The notes: generated by a model from the sequence alone, not told the origin. Positions 1 to 10,751 are shown, counted from the stretch's first letter. The stretch is 64,000 nt of DNA from Nitzschia sp. pyKryTriq1 (GCA_956465555.1 OY101116.1:1364001-1428000), one strand, 5' to 3'. Program-made: numbers and translations.

Positions 1-20
1 CGTATCGGCTGTCCCACCGA

Positions 21-28
21 TGACGTCA
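21..28. promoter_or_regulatory. Perfect CRE-type palindrome TGACGTCA
   Basis: An 8-bp TGACGTCA palindrome lies 227 bp upstream of the start codon of the plastid DUF1499 gene. In diatoms such as Phaeodactylum, TGACGT-type CO2/cAMP-responsive elements bound by bZIP factors control some plastid genes. That this copy works here is inference from the motif and its position only. Confidence 0.3.
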
Positions 29-254
29 CAAAAGATCCAAAGTCAGATTCGATCAAGTCGATTGCTTTTCCGCTATCTACAGTACACACGCACCGCCGAC
101 CGACGATTTTGACGATGACGATATTATTATGACACTACTCGTACCGGTATTATGCTATGTATCCCAATACAAGTACCTGGTACTGTGCGACGATGATGCC
201 GATGGCCGATGGATTCATTCCACATTCCACAGTCTCGAGCTATAGCTACCTACG

Positions 255-1082
255 ATGAAGATACACCTACTAGCATTGTCGTTGTTGTTGCTACCCACAA
301 AAAACTGCCTAGCATGGCAGCAGGACACCAGTAATCGGAGGAGGCAAATCCTCCGAGACGGCGCATCTTTCTTTGGAGGGACTTTCTGTGCCTCCTCCTC
401 CTCCTCTCAACCATCTTTCGCAGCCGAAACCGTGGGGAAGGATCCTGATTGTAATGAACGGTCCTGTTTAGGAGTCTGGGATGGGCTATTGGCTGATTGT
501 CCTCATGGTGGTATTCTGATGGGAGGTGGTGCTGGATGCACATCTTCTCAAGATGATACGCCAGGAATCTTTGCAGAGCCCTGGGACTACGCGGAAGCCC
601 CGAATAACACTTTGGACTGGCAGGTCCAAATGAAATTTCTTGTTCCTACTATTCAACTAGTGAGCGCTCGTCGTGGGGATCAAGCTCAGATTTTGTCTCA
701 AGCAGACAGGTATTTGAGAGTCCTCTTCGTGGATGGAAAATCGGGCGAAAAATCGATTGGAGAATTCTATTTCACACCGAACGATACAACGGTGCAGTTC
801 CGGATAGGAAGTCTTTCAGGGGGAGGGGGACTTGGGTCACTTCGCAACGTTGAACGTTGCGAAATGATTCGAAAGGAGCTACGATTCCTCAAGGTCCCAG
901 TATTGCGAAATCGAAAGCGATCTTTATTCTTTGTGGAGTCTGATTTGGACACGTTTGGTCCGGGTTCGGCAGCACTGGGACCACCAGCCGAAATGAAAAC
1001 AGGAGAACTAGAGGGACGACAGGATGTCGATCCAAGACTGAAGATCGATCTAATACAACAATTCCCTCTTGGGTCCAAGTAA
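255..1082 (+). CDS. DUF1499 family protein, predicted thylakoid-lumen protein of the plastid
   Basis: This intronless ORF encodes 275 aa. The N-terminus has a hydrophobic signal peptide (about residues 1-20) ending CLA before W21, as in diatom two-step plastid targeting. A basic stretch with an RRR run (about 28-30) and a weakly hydrophobic segment ending SFAAE follow, resembling a second, Tat-like thylakoid transfer signal. The rest has the layout of DUF1499 proteins: the phrase GCTSSQDDTPGIFAEPWDY, where the conserved Ser-Ser and the P/W are family hallmarks, and a beta-rich C-terminal half. DUF1499 proteins occur in cyanobacteria, bacteria and plastids and have no settled biochemical role. 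The gene is convergent with the next one, with only 45 bp between the stop codons. The family call is moderately sure; lumen location is inferred. Confidence 0.72.
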   Translation: MKIHLLALSLLLLPTKNCLAWQQDTSNRRRQILRDGASFFGGTFCASSSSSQPSFAAETVGKDPDCNERSCLGVWDGLLADCPHGGILMGGGAGCTSSQDDTPGIFAEPWDYAEAPNNTLDWQVQMKFLVPTIQLVSARRGDQAQILSQADRYLRVLFVDGKSGEKSIGEFYFTPNDTTVQFRIGSLSGGGGLGSLRNVERCEMIRKELRFLKVPVLRNRKRSLFFVESDLDTFGPGSAALGPPAEMKTGELEGRQDVDPRLKIDLIQQFPLGSK

Positions 1083-1127
1083 TTAGGAAATATTACACGA
1101 TCGTGGGCATGCCCGCAAAACATTCTA

Positions 1128-3487
1128 CTAGTCTGTGGAAGTTGTTTGGAGCGTGGCAAGGTCAAAGTTTGGCACTGGATCCAGTTTCCCGGGATGCGTT
1201 TCGCATAGTTGAGTGCAGATCACAAGAAATCGGCAATCCATCTCGCCTTCGACGGGATCGGGAGATCCCCCCTCGAATGCAATGATTCGACGGACTGGAA
1301 GAAGTACCGCATCATACAATCGCAGCTCGATTCCTTTGCGGAGTCCAATGTTCCTAGCAGTTGTGCGTGTAAAGGAAATCCAAGCAAAGGCCTTGGATAC
1401 CATCTCGCCAGAAGACGACGACGACTCTGAACCTCGACTAGTTGAGCGGGCATGTTGGTGGATGTGACATAAAACAGTCAATAGTGAGGGGTCGCCAAAT
1501 GTTGCTGTTCCACTCGCAGCAAGGCTCCAGCTCTTCGGATTTCCTCCATGATACTCTTCGTCACTCGTCAGAATCGTGACATCCGTAAAATATTTGGCCC
1601 TTTTTCTTGGATCATTCAAGTCAAACGAAACGCAATGTCGGTTCATGCCAGGATGTTGCAATTTCATGGCATCGTTGGTTTGAGTACTCTTGAGAGCTGC
1701 TAGACGTTTGGTCCAAGGCCCGGTCTTGCCATGATTGCTGTGACTTTTGGACGAGCGATGACGGCGTGATGATGTGGCAGGTGACGAAAAGCTGGGCCGA
1801 TCGATAGCCATTACACCAGCAATATTGTTGATCATAGTAGTATTGTGGCCATCATCATCTCCTTCGATCGGACTTGGCAAAACGTCGACACCCCGAGGCT
1901 TGGGCATGGATTGAGGATGATAGGTCATCTTCCTCAGCCGTTCGGCGGTAATCGTACCCCGGCCCGACGACTCTGGGGTTGTAGTACCCGTAGCAGAGTT
2001 CAACTTGTGGCTTGATAGATTCTCCTTTCGAAGACTTGCCGCAAGATCTTTCGATCGAGGTACAGTTCCTACTTTGGGCACACGATTTGGTTGAGAAACA
2101 TGCATTGGCTGGACTGTAGCGGCCTTCAATAGCTTCATTCGAGATATTGCTTGCTGAGACTGGGCCAGAGGCCTCATCGAAGATGCATGCAGGCGATTCT
2201 TAGTGGTAGGACGTTGCCAATGGGTTGGTCTATTGTGTACCGGTACGGATGATGTATACAGAAAATAAAGATTAGAAACGGCTACCCCATCCATGTCATA
2301 TAACGAGGAATGACTGCTGTCGTTGCTTGTACTTACCGCATACCAACAATAGTCTTGCTATTCTCTGTCACCTTAGTAGTAGTGATGGGACGAGAGACGG
2401 CACCAGCCCCAGGCTTGCCCTGCTGTCCGGCGGAATTCCGGCGGCGCTTTCGGTTCGGTGGAGGTGGAGGACTTTGTGGAGTCTCGAACTGGGGCGTCGG
2501 AGGTGGTGACGACCGCGCTCGCCTGGCTTTGTCACGGATTTTTTCCTCCTTTTCCTTTTGTTTCTTTTTCTTAGTCCCATGATCTCCCTTGGAAACCGAG
2601 TGGCGATTTCTCTCCATCAACGATGACACGTTGACTTCATTGAGTATTTGCGGGGTGTCTTCTTCTTCCGAATCATCGTCATCGTCGTTGATCATACAAA
2701 AATCTGGTGGCGAAGGCTCAAAGGGATCTGGCTCCCCCGGCGAGGAAAAACATTCTGGAACTCGTGTCTTTGTACTTGTATATTTCACGGCACGAACATT
2801 CCACATGGGTTCTGTGTCTTGTCGAGAAATAGTCTTTGTCTTGTTCTTCTCGATTGGTTCCACCCGCTCGTGAATCATCCCCTCTGTGTCTGCAAGCGGC
2901 AGACCATCCGGCTGGTTTGGTGCTGGCAGGATAGAGCCGCACGAATCCTCCTCCTCTTCTTCTTGCTGTTGACTCGGAGGTGTGCCTTCTTCCAACAATC
3001 TTTGTAGCGAGGCAAACGTGTTACCCAAAGAAATATTCATTTGATCCTTTTCCTCACTTTCGCCTTCGTCTTCCGAATCATGATCATCATCATGATCCTC
3101 CTCCTCCTCTGGAAATGGCGATGGCGCTTGTTGTTCCCTTTCTTCCAGCAACGCACGTTCTTTCCACTCTCGTCGTCGTTTGCGCCGTTCGTCTCGAGAA
3201 ATAAAAGCGGCAGCACCACCAGCACCAACATCATCATTATTTGTCTCCAGACCCCCACTCCTGCGTGAAAACACCGTTTGCTGACTGTATTGAGTCGGTT
3301 GCGAGGAGGAGTCATGGGGATTGGAACGGGGATCCACGGATGTCTGCTGCTCGCCGTACACAATCGAAAAATCATCGTCGTCGAACGCCTCCTCCAACCG
3401 ATAGTGATGATGATGAGAAGTACTGATACTGATACTGGTACTGGTACTGGTGGTGATGGGATGACAACGACGACTGCGACTTATCAT
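1128..3487 (-). CDS. Unknown 750-aa protein, acidic/basic low-complexity N-terminus and a conserved-looking C-terminus
   Basis: Two exons read as one gene: exon 1 3487-2337, intron 2336-2230 (107 nt, donor GTAAGT, acceptor ATAG), exon 2 2229-1128. Exon 1 ends with two bases of a codon, and exon 2 supplies the third (CG+A, Arg), keeping the frame open to the stop. Residues 1-300 are rich in S/T/H, then E/D and K/R tracts, and look disordered. The C-terminal part (about residues 570-750) looks folded, with SFDLNDPRKRAKYFTDVTIL followed by a beta-rich block containing RKGIELRLYDAVLLP and FLVICTQLCE. I do not recognise the family. An OB-like beta-barrel is possible but is a guess. The gene is probably nuclear given the basic clusters. 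Confidence 0.68.
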
Positions 3488-4140
3488 TTCGTTCTCTATC
3501 TATCGTATCGCATCAACGAGTATAGTGCAATAATACTAGCTATGGACAAAAGAACGGTGAAGAGTGAAGAAAGAACAACAATCTCATCGTCGTCTCTTCG
3601 CTTCGCTGATGCGACTTGTACGAGTAGCTGCGGCTCGGGGAAGCGGTCGGTTGTCCGTACCAGATACGTTGACTTCTACGTGGACTCGTTACTCAGACCG
3701 TGAACGCAGCTTTTGGCGCGAACTTTTGGACCACCACGATTTCACCAAGATTTCACCTGACTTTCCAAAATAATGTCATGATCGGGTGAAAAAGATGAAA
3801 TCATCATCATGATAGAATTATTGATACTACGTGTACTATTTAAAATAGCCCTAAACAGATTGCTGATGATGGACGACTCAAAGAAAGTCGTCACTAGACT
3901 ATGAAAGAAATAACAGAAACGCCAAATGAGTTGTGCTGATTTATTTGATCAAAGTACTGTAAGATGATGTTGCGCCTTTTTGCGGTTGGCTGCAGGAATA
4001 TTCATTCATCCATCAAGGAGGCCAGCAACGTACAATGTGTGCCTGCCTGCCTGGTATTCTTGTCTCTTGGTCGTTTCAGGGTATAAGGTATACCACCCAA
4101 AGTACATGACATGACATGACATTACAACAATCGCCGGTGT
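3488..4140. other. Intergenic region, no gene seen
   Basis: These 653 bases lie between the starts/ends of two minus-strand genes and hold no supportable ORF. A short CATGA microsatellite sits at about 4105-4122. The half next to 3487 is likely the promoter of the 750-aa gene. Confidence 0.5.
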
Positions 4141-5871
4141 TTACCGCCTCCTGCTACTGCGGCTGCGGCTCGATCGACGGTGGCTCTTCACCCTCGCAAC
4201 TTGCTCCCAGTCCTCCTCGTCCTCATCTGAAAAGTGTCGCCGACTACTTTGGGAACGTCGAGCAATGCTTTGTTGGCGGGATCGCGAAGACGGTAGCAAG
4301 TCGGTGTGGGTCAACGAGCGAATCAGTAGGTTGGTGATCGAGTGATGCAGATAACACGAGTAGAGAGCCAAGACTGCGCAGAGGAGTAGCGAAAGGAACA
4401 AACCCCACTTTTGGCCACTTGTCATTTGACGATTGGTTGAGCTACCCACGGCTTCGTTATACAATCGACCCTCCTCGTCGTACGTGCCGAATCGAAGACT
4501 CTCAATGTAGGAGCACGCCGTGTTGTCACTGGTAACATTGGAACCGAAAATATCATATGAGAGGCTAGAGGTGCACGCGGCAGCACTCAAGTGCAGCCGG
4601 TTACACATGTTGGCATTGGCATTGAAATATGGAGCAGCACTCTTTTGAAACGAACAATGAAACAAAGAGAAGGTGAGACGTCACAGAGCGGAAATTATTG
4701 TCACTACGTTCGTATTTTTGTCACTTACATTTTCTGAACAGTCTACACAGGTTCCACTGGAGTAGAACTCTTTGAAAGCATCCTGCGACATTCCGAGACC
4801 AAGAGAGCTCATGCTGACCTGATTGCCAGCATACTGGGAGCAGAACTGATCATAGTATATAGCCATTTTGATCGATTGGTCGTATCCATTACAGCGCGGT
4901 CGGAGATAGTAACCATTTACGTTTCTACATTCCACGTAGTCGAGATAACCTTCCGCGTCGAGATACTTGTTGTTGTCATCATCGTCTGCACAAACTGAGA
5001 CACCACTTTCGTAGCAGTAGGTCTTGTAGTCGGAGCATCCAGAGGATCCACCATATGTGTCGTCGTTACCCCAGTAGTTGCTGTAGGCATTCTTGTTGTT
5101 GCCGTTGTAGGCGTCGTCACCAGCAGCCTGGTTTCCATCGTCACCATACTCCTGGTTAGCGTCTTGATTCTCCGCATTATTGCCTTCCGCATCATCTTCT
5201 TGATTTTCATCGTTTTGTTCTTGTTCATCTCCGTCTTGTTCGTTGTCATCGCGGTCTTCGTTTTGATTTTCGTCGTCGCGATCTTCTCCTTGGTCACCCT
5301 CCAAACGTCTTCGACCAGCACAGGCATTGCACCAGTTGCATAACTGCTCCTTCTTGTCAATCTTGTGACGCAACATGATTCGGACATAGTCGCTAATACT
5401 CACTGCGTATTCGGCATAGTTGGAGGAGCAACCGAATTTTCGATTCGATGAACAGGAGCTGGAAGGACACAACCTTAGAATGACAATATCATCGGTGACC
5501 AACGGGGTGTATTCTCCAGCATCAATTGCATCTTCCGAAAATTGTTGGACAGGTTGACACGCGCCGTATTTCAAAGAATACCCACTAAAACTGAACATGT
5601 CGTTTGAATCCATGTAGTAGTCGTCATCACCCCAATTGTTATTATTCCCGTTGTTGGCATTCTCTTCCAAACTCCTTGTATCTCCAGCTATATCATACCC
5701 ATTAGCTCTAAGGTTTGCCCTGTATTTTTCGAGAGGGATTGCTTTGGCCAATAGCGACTGTTCGATTGAACCTTTTTCCTGTGGAGGGGCAACAACGTCT
5801 CGGAGGAAAGAGCCTTCCACAATTTGCGCAGCAACAGACGCTGCTATCAGGGCTCCCAAGAATAACTTCAT
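4141..5871 (-). CDS. Secreted/type I membrane protein, Cys-rich with acidic Asn/Asp/Glu-rich insert, unknown function
   Basis: Exon 1 is 5871-4729 and exon 2 is 4641-4141. The intron, 4728-4642 (87 nt, GTAAGT...AAAAG), is phase 0, and the product is 547 aa. The first ATG at 5871 gives a clear signal peptide (MKLFLGALIAASVAAQIVEG). The luminal part has many Cys residues in two blocks, around the CSSNRKFGC/CNWCNACAG region and the C-terminal CRNVNGYYLRPRCNGYD to CVDCSEN region. A roughly 90-residue tract almost entirely of N, D, E, Q, G separates them. Exon 2 adds a further Cys region, then one transmembrane helix (WGLFLSLLLCAVLALYSCYL) and a short Arg/Ser-rich cytosolic tail. I know no named family. 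The composition suits a cell-surface or secretory-pathway protein. Confidence 0.72.
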
Positions 5872-6584
5872 CGTCACTCTCAAACTTTTCAAGCAAGTGT
5901 CTCACTACTTGTACTCTAGTAGTATTGTGGTATGTCCGGGGTGTGAATACGAATATCAGGCCAGTTGATTGATCTTGCCGGTATGTACCAGTATCATCAA
6001 TCACCACTCGAATTATTATTGGCGATGTTGATGGCTTTCAAGAAATCGGGCTTTCGTTTTGTGAGCGGCAAGAAAACGATCATGTGCCTTGCTCAAAATC
6101 TAAATATACTGAATTGAAGACATTTTATATAAATCCGACCTTCATTACTATTGAAGTCTCAATATCGTCCCCTATGGGCAGGCGCGCTCCGAGCTCCGAT
6201 GATGGGCCGCGCTCGCAGGCTGGAGGAAGAGTCGAGTTAGTCATCACTTCTTCTTACTTCGTACGTATGTCGTACGTCATCTCTTCGTGAATACATCTAA
6301 CGGTACAGTGTAGCTACCGGTAGTCTACTACTCTACTACTAGTAGAGAGAGTACACTGGTAGATAGTACCTCGTGGAGAGAGATTTTTGTCTGTCGTCTT
6401 GGCTCCCTTCGATTGCTTCGATGGGAGCCCATGGCTTGCAAGTCTTCTTCCTGCATTATCCCCGCAGTATTGTTCAACATCGGATACTGGTATTACCGAT
6501 ATTGATTTGCTTTTCATACGACGGAGAAAGAGGAAGACATCTGGACTAGTATTTTTTCATTTCTTTGAAACGAACAAGACCAAT
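5872..6584. other. Divergent intergenic/promoter region
   Basis: These 713 bases separate the divergent secreted-protein gene and the GST-like gene. No ORF is credible. The region holds GTAC/CTAG-rich sequence, including a perfect inverted repeat at 6331-6347. Confidence 0.5.
6331..6347. repeat. Perfect 8-bp inverted repeat CTCTACTA-C-TAGTAGAG
   Basis: The two 8-bp arms are exactly complementary around a single base. It is one of four perfect CTAG/TAGTA-type inverted repeats found in intergenic DNA of this window. Confidence 0.7.
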
Positions 6585-7502
6585 ATGAAAATATTTCCAT
6601 TGACGCAAACTCGTCGTCTTGAGACTTCAACGAGAAAATATTCGGCTTTCTTTCTTGTTGCTGCTTGCCTTCTTTCCTGCTGTCAGAGCAATGGCTTTCA
6701 AACATCTTCTCCGGTGAAATCCCCACAAAGCGATGTGCGATCACAACTTGCATCCGGTGACTCGTCAGACAAGTTCATAAAATTCTACACCTTAGAAGGT
6801 GGTATGTGTCCTTACGCAGCAAGGACCTGGATCACACTCCTCGAACTTGGACTCCCTTTTGAATTGATCGGTGTGAATGCGAGAAATAAAGAGCAGTGGT
6901 TTCTTGATATCAATCCACGCGGAAAAGTCCCGGCCATCCAAAACACAAGAGATGGAACAATTATTTACGAATCTGCAATTTGCAACGAATACCTTTCTGA
7001 CTATACCAGGCAACTGGATGGCAATATCCCGATCGAGGAGAGCTGCGTTTGGAGACTAGTTCCTGTTGATGCAGGGGACAAGGCTGCAATGAGGCTCCTA
7101 AACGATCATGTAGACACCCAACTCGGACCGACACAATACACGTTCTTGATGAACGATGACGTGTTGAAGGACCCAGAGCTAAAAGAGAAATTAGAAGAGG
7201 CTCTGCGTATTCTACAGGCAGCCTTGAAAACCCGCGGAGGTCCATATTTGATGGGGGAGCACTTTACGCTGGCTGATGCACATGTATTGCCGTTTTTTCT
7301 TCGTCTTGTGGTATCATTGAAGCATTTCAAAGGCTACGAGATCCCTCAAAAGGAGTTTTCGCCACTACTAGAATGGTTCTCTCTATGCTCTACAAGGGAT
7401 TCCGTTAGAACAGCCTCGAAACCCGATGACAAAATTATTGAGGTATACCAGAAATTTGTTGACATGAAATATGGTTTCGGAGGACTCAACAAAAACAAGT
7501 AG
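6585..7502 (+). CDS. Glutathione S-transferase family protein with CPYA active site, secretory/plastid targeted
   Basis: The protein is 305 aa from the ATG at 6585. An upstream in-frame ATG at 6387 adds 66 residues with no targeting character, so it was not chosen. Residues 1-38 form a signal peptide with a C-terminal SNGF-Q motif resembling the diatom plastid cleavage site. A thioredoxin-fold N-domain follows, with FIKFYTLEGGMCPYAARTW. Cys75 in CPYA matches the catalytic Cys of omega, lambda and DHAR-type GSTs. The family phrases NPRGKVPAIQ (cis-Pro loop) and YESAICNEYL are also present. The C-terminal helical domain carries YLMGEHFTLADAHVLPFF, the N-capping box. Thiol-transferase or dehydroascorbate reductase activity is likely from the family; the exact substrate is not known. 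Confidence 0.85.
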   Translation: MKIFPLTQTRRLETSTRKYSAFFLVAACLLSCCQSNGFQTSSPVKSPQSDVRSQLASGDSSDKFIKFYTLEGGMCPYAARTWITLLELGLPFELIGVNARNKEQWFLDINPRGKVPAIQNTRDGTIIYESAICNEYLSDYTRQLDGNIPIEESCVWRLVPVDAGDKAAMRLLNDHVDTQLGPTQYTFLMNDDVLKDPELKEKLEEALRILQAALKTRGGPYLMGEHFTLADAHVLPFFLRLVVSLKHFKGYEIPQKEFSPLLEWFSLCSTRDSVRTASKPDDKIIEVYQKFVDMKYGFGGLNKNK

Positions 7503-7771
7503 GGCTGCAAGAGTAGAAGATACTCAACTCGTCTTGACGTTGCTTTGAAGTCAACTTCACTGCCCACTCAAATATGAAATGGACGCTTTAATTTCACCAC
7601 CCCTTTGTTTCATCCTAAGAAAGAAGAAGTATATGAGTCAGTATCGAGCAGGTGAACTAGACTATATCACTACAGTACGTTCCCGCAGCTATCATATTCA
7701 AGCCTCAATATGAAATGACATGGCATTATGACTCCTCAATACTTCGGGTATCAAGACGAAATAAAACGTTG

Positions 7772-9181
7772 TTATCTGTAAGCTTCATATGGCCAAAGTA
7801 TGTCTTGAACTGGCTTGCCGTCGACATTCGTGTCCTTTCGCAGATTCAAACAGAATTCTTTCTGGAAGCGCCGCCTAAAGCGTCTGATCCCGCCGCCAAA
7901 GATTAGATCATGTACCTGCAGGGCTTTCGCGGCATACACGCGGGCCCGATCTTCGTCCTTTATTGTCCAGGAACAAAGGGCAGCCTGGACGAGAACAACA
8001 ACAAGGCTTTCGTCATTCGGAGGTAGCCGCCTCTCTACGAACTCAACACACTGCTGCCACAGATCGATTGCCTGCTTGGACTGACCCATACCATCAAGTG
8101 TGATGGCTTTCAGAATACGCAAATTCTGTAAATCACACTCAAACCACACTTCTCCGTGAGCATGCATGCCGTCTTCTTCGGGAGCGTCGAGTTCGGGCAG
8201 CGCTTCACCGGCAGCTTGCTTCATGAGTTGATCAATATTTTCCAGCCTTTCAAATGGAGACATGGCCATGAGCTCATTTTGAACTTCGCTATCTACCACC
8301 GGAATTCCTGGTCCGTCCACAACAGTAGATGTGTCTTCGTCTTCCTTGAAGTCCAGAGTCAGCATGACGTTCCTTCGGTATGCACTTTCGCACAAAATGT
8401 CATGTTCGAGGTAGCTTATGCAGACCTCTGTACCCGCTGGAATATCTTGATTGGCCACGAACCACATTATATCCCCGACAGCATACCGAGATGCATTAGG
8501 GCATGAATCATGATTGAAGAACGATGGCCAATAGTAGAGACCGACCCCCGACAATTCTACATGTCCGGTTGGACCAGGATGACTCAGCATCTCGGGACAT
8601 GTTTCCATTGATAATACGTTGTAGCGGATGATGAGCGGAATTCGCTTCGAGATTTCAGTGGATTTGCCTCGGAGCTCAGGCACATCCTCAAGCTCCTTAA
8701 CCATCTGTTCAAACTGTGCGAAAATGTCGTCATCCTTGCTGATCCACACCGGTGACGCTTCAATATCGACAGCATCTCTGGGGTATAGGTTCGAAACCTT
8801 GTCCAGCCACAGACTTGGGTCCTCCTTAATGGCTTGTAGAATTTCTAGGACAAGAAGCTCATTCACGTGTGATTCTTCTGGCTCTGCTGGGTGCTCACTA
8901 TCTTCCTCCATATCTTCGATTTCTTCGTCTGGAACTCCACCATCCCATTCGCGATCCAACGCCCAGGCCAACGGCTTGGCCACAAATAAGACGGTACCAG
9001 CAGGCAAATCTCGAGTCGCAAACAAGCCTTTGCCTTTGTTTGGATTCTCCTTCAACTCAAGGATATCACGAGGAGTCGTGAACGGCGTGAGCTCTTCAGG
9101 AATTTCCAAGTCGGGACGTTCCGGGCCATTTTCTCCAGCAGTTAAAACCAGGGCATCTGCCTGATCCAAGAGAGCTTCCAT
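7772..9181 (-). CDS. SET-domain protein methyltransferase, SMYD-like with C-terminal TPR-like helices
   Basis: The ORF encodes 469 aa with no intron. The SET domain is split as in SMYD proteins. The N-part GKGLFATRDLPAGTVLF is at about 50-66. A helical insert (about 95-200) replaces the MYND finger, which is absent. The core FFNHDSCPNAS (about 221-231) corresponds to the SAM-binding NHSCxPN motif. GTEVCISYLEHD follows as the catalytic Tyr region. Residues about 330-450 form helical repeats resembling the SMYD C-terminal TPR domain. Members methylate lysine in histones or other proteins; the substrate cannot be read here. No targeting peptide is seen, so a cytosolic or nuclear location is expected. 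The ATG at 9181 is the first in frame. Confidence 0.85.
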   Translation of the reverse strand: MEALLDQADALVLTAGENGPERPDLEIPEELTPFTTPRDILELKENPNKGKGLFATRDLPAGTVLFVAKPLAWALDREWDGGVPDEEIEDMEEDSEHPAEPEESHVNELLVLEILQAIKEDPSLWLDKVSNLYPRDAVDIEASPVWISKDDDIFAQFEQMVKELEDVPELRGKSTEISKRIPLIIRYNVLSMETCPEMLSHPGPTGHVELSGVGLYYWPSFFNHDSCPNASRYAVGDIMWFVANQDIPAGTEVCISYLEHDILCESAYRRNVMLTLDFKEDEDTSTVVDGPGIPVVDSEVQNELMAMSPFERLENIDQLMKQAAGEALPELDAPEEDGMHAHGEVWFECDLQNLRILKAITLDGMGQSKQAIDLWQQCVEFVERRLPPNDESLVVVLVQAALCSWTIKDEDRARVYAAKALQVHDLIFGGGIRRFRRRFQKEFCLNLRKDTNVDGKPVQDILWPYEAYR

Positions 9182-9974
9182 GACCCCTTTTGCACGCGTG
9201 AAGATTGCTCAAATGTTCACCGTGCTCTACCAATGAAACAGTACTGGTACCTGGTATCTTAGCTATGAATCCCTACTAGAAGGAACAATTCTGAAATAAA
9301 AAAGACCAATGGTGCAAGTTGGAAGGTACGAGTACAAGCAAGTACGAGTAAAATGGAAAATGTTGTGCTTGTGGTCTTCTCGCGGTCGGAGACGACGACT
9401 CGAGACGCATGGGAGCGAGGGAGAGAGAGGGCACAAAAATCATTTAGAACGGCCTGACGGACGGACCGAATCAAGTCGAGCGTCTGCAGTACGTAGCTAC
9501 AGTTCGTACTACTGATACCGGCTACTGTACCGTGAACCGGTGCGTTCAAACCGGTATTGTTCGTACGAGTCGTCCTTCGTATAGTACCAGGTACTACATG
9601 CACGGTACTGTACGAGTAGCCAGACTGCAGACTGCATGCGCAGACCAAGGATATAGCAAGCACAGACTACCTCCACTCGACCCATCCGACCGAACGGTCC
9701 GTGCCGCTGCCGTGAGCCATGGCGTGAGCGAGCAAGAGAAAAAATAATGAGAAGCGAAAAGCCCGCATGCATCCAAACCATCACGAGGCTGAAGATACTG
9801 GTACCTGGTATACTTTACTTTAGCGGTACCATGTACTGGTACCTGGACAGTTCGTACCAGGTACAGATACACTTCGATTACTATCCATCATCGCATCGAC
9901 CACCACACATACTACTATTAGTACATACTTCCATGCCCTGTCTCTTCCAAAACGGATATGTGATAAAAAACGAA
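9182..9974. other. Divergent intergenic region rich in GTAC palindromes
   Basis: These 793 bases lie between the divergent SET and VIT-type genes. The 12-mer ACTGGTACCTGG occurs three times (9243-9254, 9797-9808, 9835-9846), with many other GTAC/GGTACC sites. No credible gene was found. Several overlapping ORFs on both strands arise from the repeated palindromes. Confidence 0.5.
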
Positions 9975-10751
9975 ATGGATTACGGATCAATTTCCCCCAT
10001 CATTCAAGGTGGCAAGGCCAGCCCAAAAAACCGCCGTCATCCTCCGAGGATCGAGCATCTGGGAAAACATCGACAATACTGGAGAGACATGATCCTTGGT
10101 GTCAACGATGGCCTGATATCTACCTTTCTTTTGGTATCCGGCGTTGTTGGTAGCGGCTTGTCTCCGACAGATATATTGCTGACAGCAATCGCAGGGGCCT
10201 TGGCAGGGGCAGTGTCCATGTCGGCGGGCGAATATATTGCGACGAAGAGTCAAAACGAAGTTCTGCAGGGAGAAATCGGCCTAGAGCAACAGCATATTCG
10301 TGAAGATATCGCCGAAGAAATAAAAGAGGTCGACGTTCTCTTGGAGACGATTGGAATACCACAAGAAAAAGAAGAGCTCCGACAGCAGCTATTCTATCAC
10401 TACGAAAACGATCCTGACGCCCTGCTCAAATTGATGGTTGCCCTTGAATTTGGTGTTGTAGAAGAAGAGGAGCGGTCACCTTTCTTTGCAGCTTTCGCAT
10501 CTGGGATCTTGTTCTTTTTAGGCTCTCTGCCCTCGCTCCTACCCTTTGCTTGTGGCGAACAATCGACCTCTCGATCTCTACTCATTGCCTGCGTAGCGAC
10601 AGTCATCGCGTTGTTGATTGTTGGAGCAGTCAAGACATGGGCAACGAGAGGCAACTGGCTATCAGCAGCACTGGAAAATCTGGCGATTGCTGGGGTGGGT
10701 GGTGTATTGGCTTACTACGTGGGTGCTCTTTTTGACCATATTGTACACTAG
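9975..10751 (+). CDS. VIT1/CCC1 family vacuolar iron/manganese transporter
   Basis: The protein is 258 aa from the ATG at 9975, which has G at -3 and G at +4. In-frame ATGs at 9933 and 9747 would add residues of no recognisable character. Family features are clear. The first membrane helix is ILGVNDGLISTFLLVSGVVG, and the second begins with AIAGALAGAVSMSAGEYIAT, including the metal-binding GEY region. A cytosolic acidic helical loop rich in Glu (about 100-165, EEIKEVD, EEEERSPF) follows, and then three hydrophobic segments. In yeast and plants this family loads Fe2+ or Mn2+ into vacuoles. A role in iron storage is likely by homology; the membrane is not shown by the sequence. Confidence 0.9.
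   Translation: MDYGSISPIIQGGKASPKNRRHPPRIEHLGKHRQYWRDMILGVNDGLISTFLLVSGVVGSGLSPTDILLTAIAGALAGAVSMSAGEYIATKSQNEVLQGEIGLEQQHIREDIAEEIKEVDVLLETIGIPQEKEELRQQLFYHYENDPDALLKLMVALEFGVVEEEERSPFFAAFASGILFFLGSLPSLLPFACGEQSTSRSLLIACVATVIALLIVGAVKTWATRGNWLSAALENLAIAGVGGVLAYYVGALFDHIVH

Noticed and set aside
9259-9872. Several ORFs on both strands between the SET and VIT genes
   Set aside because: They are made of GTAC-palindrome DNA, lack motifs and overlap each other in all frames.
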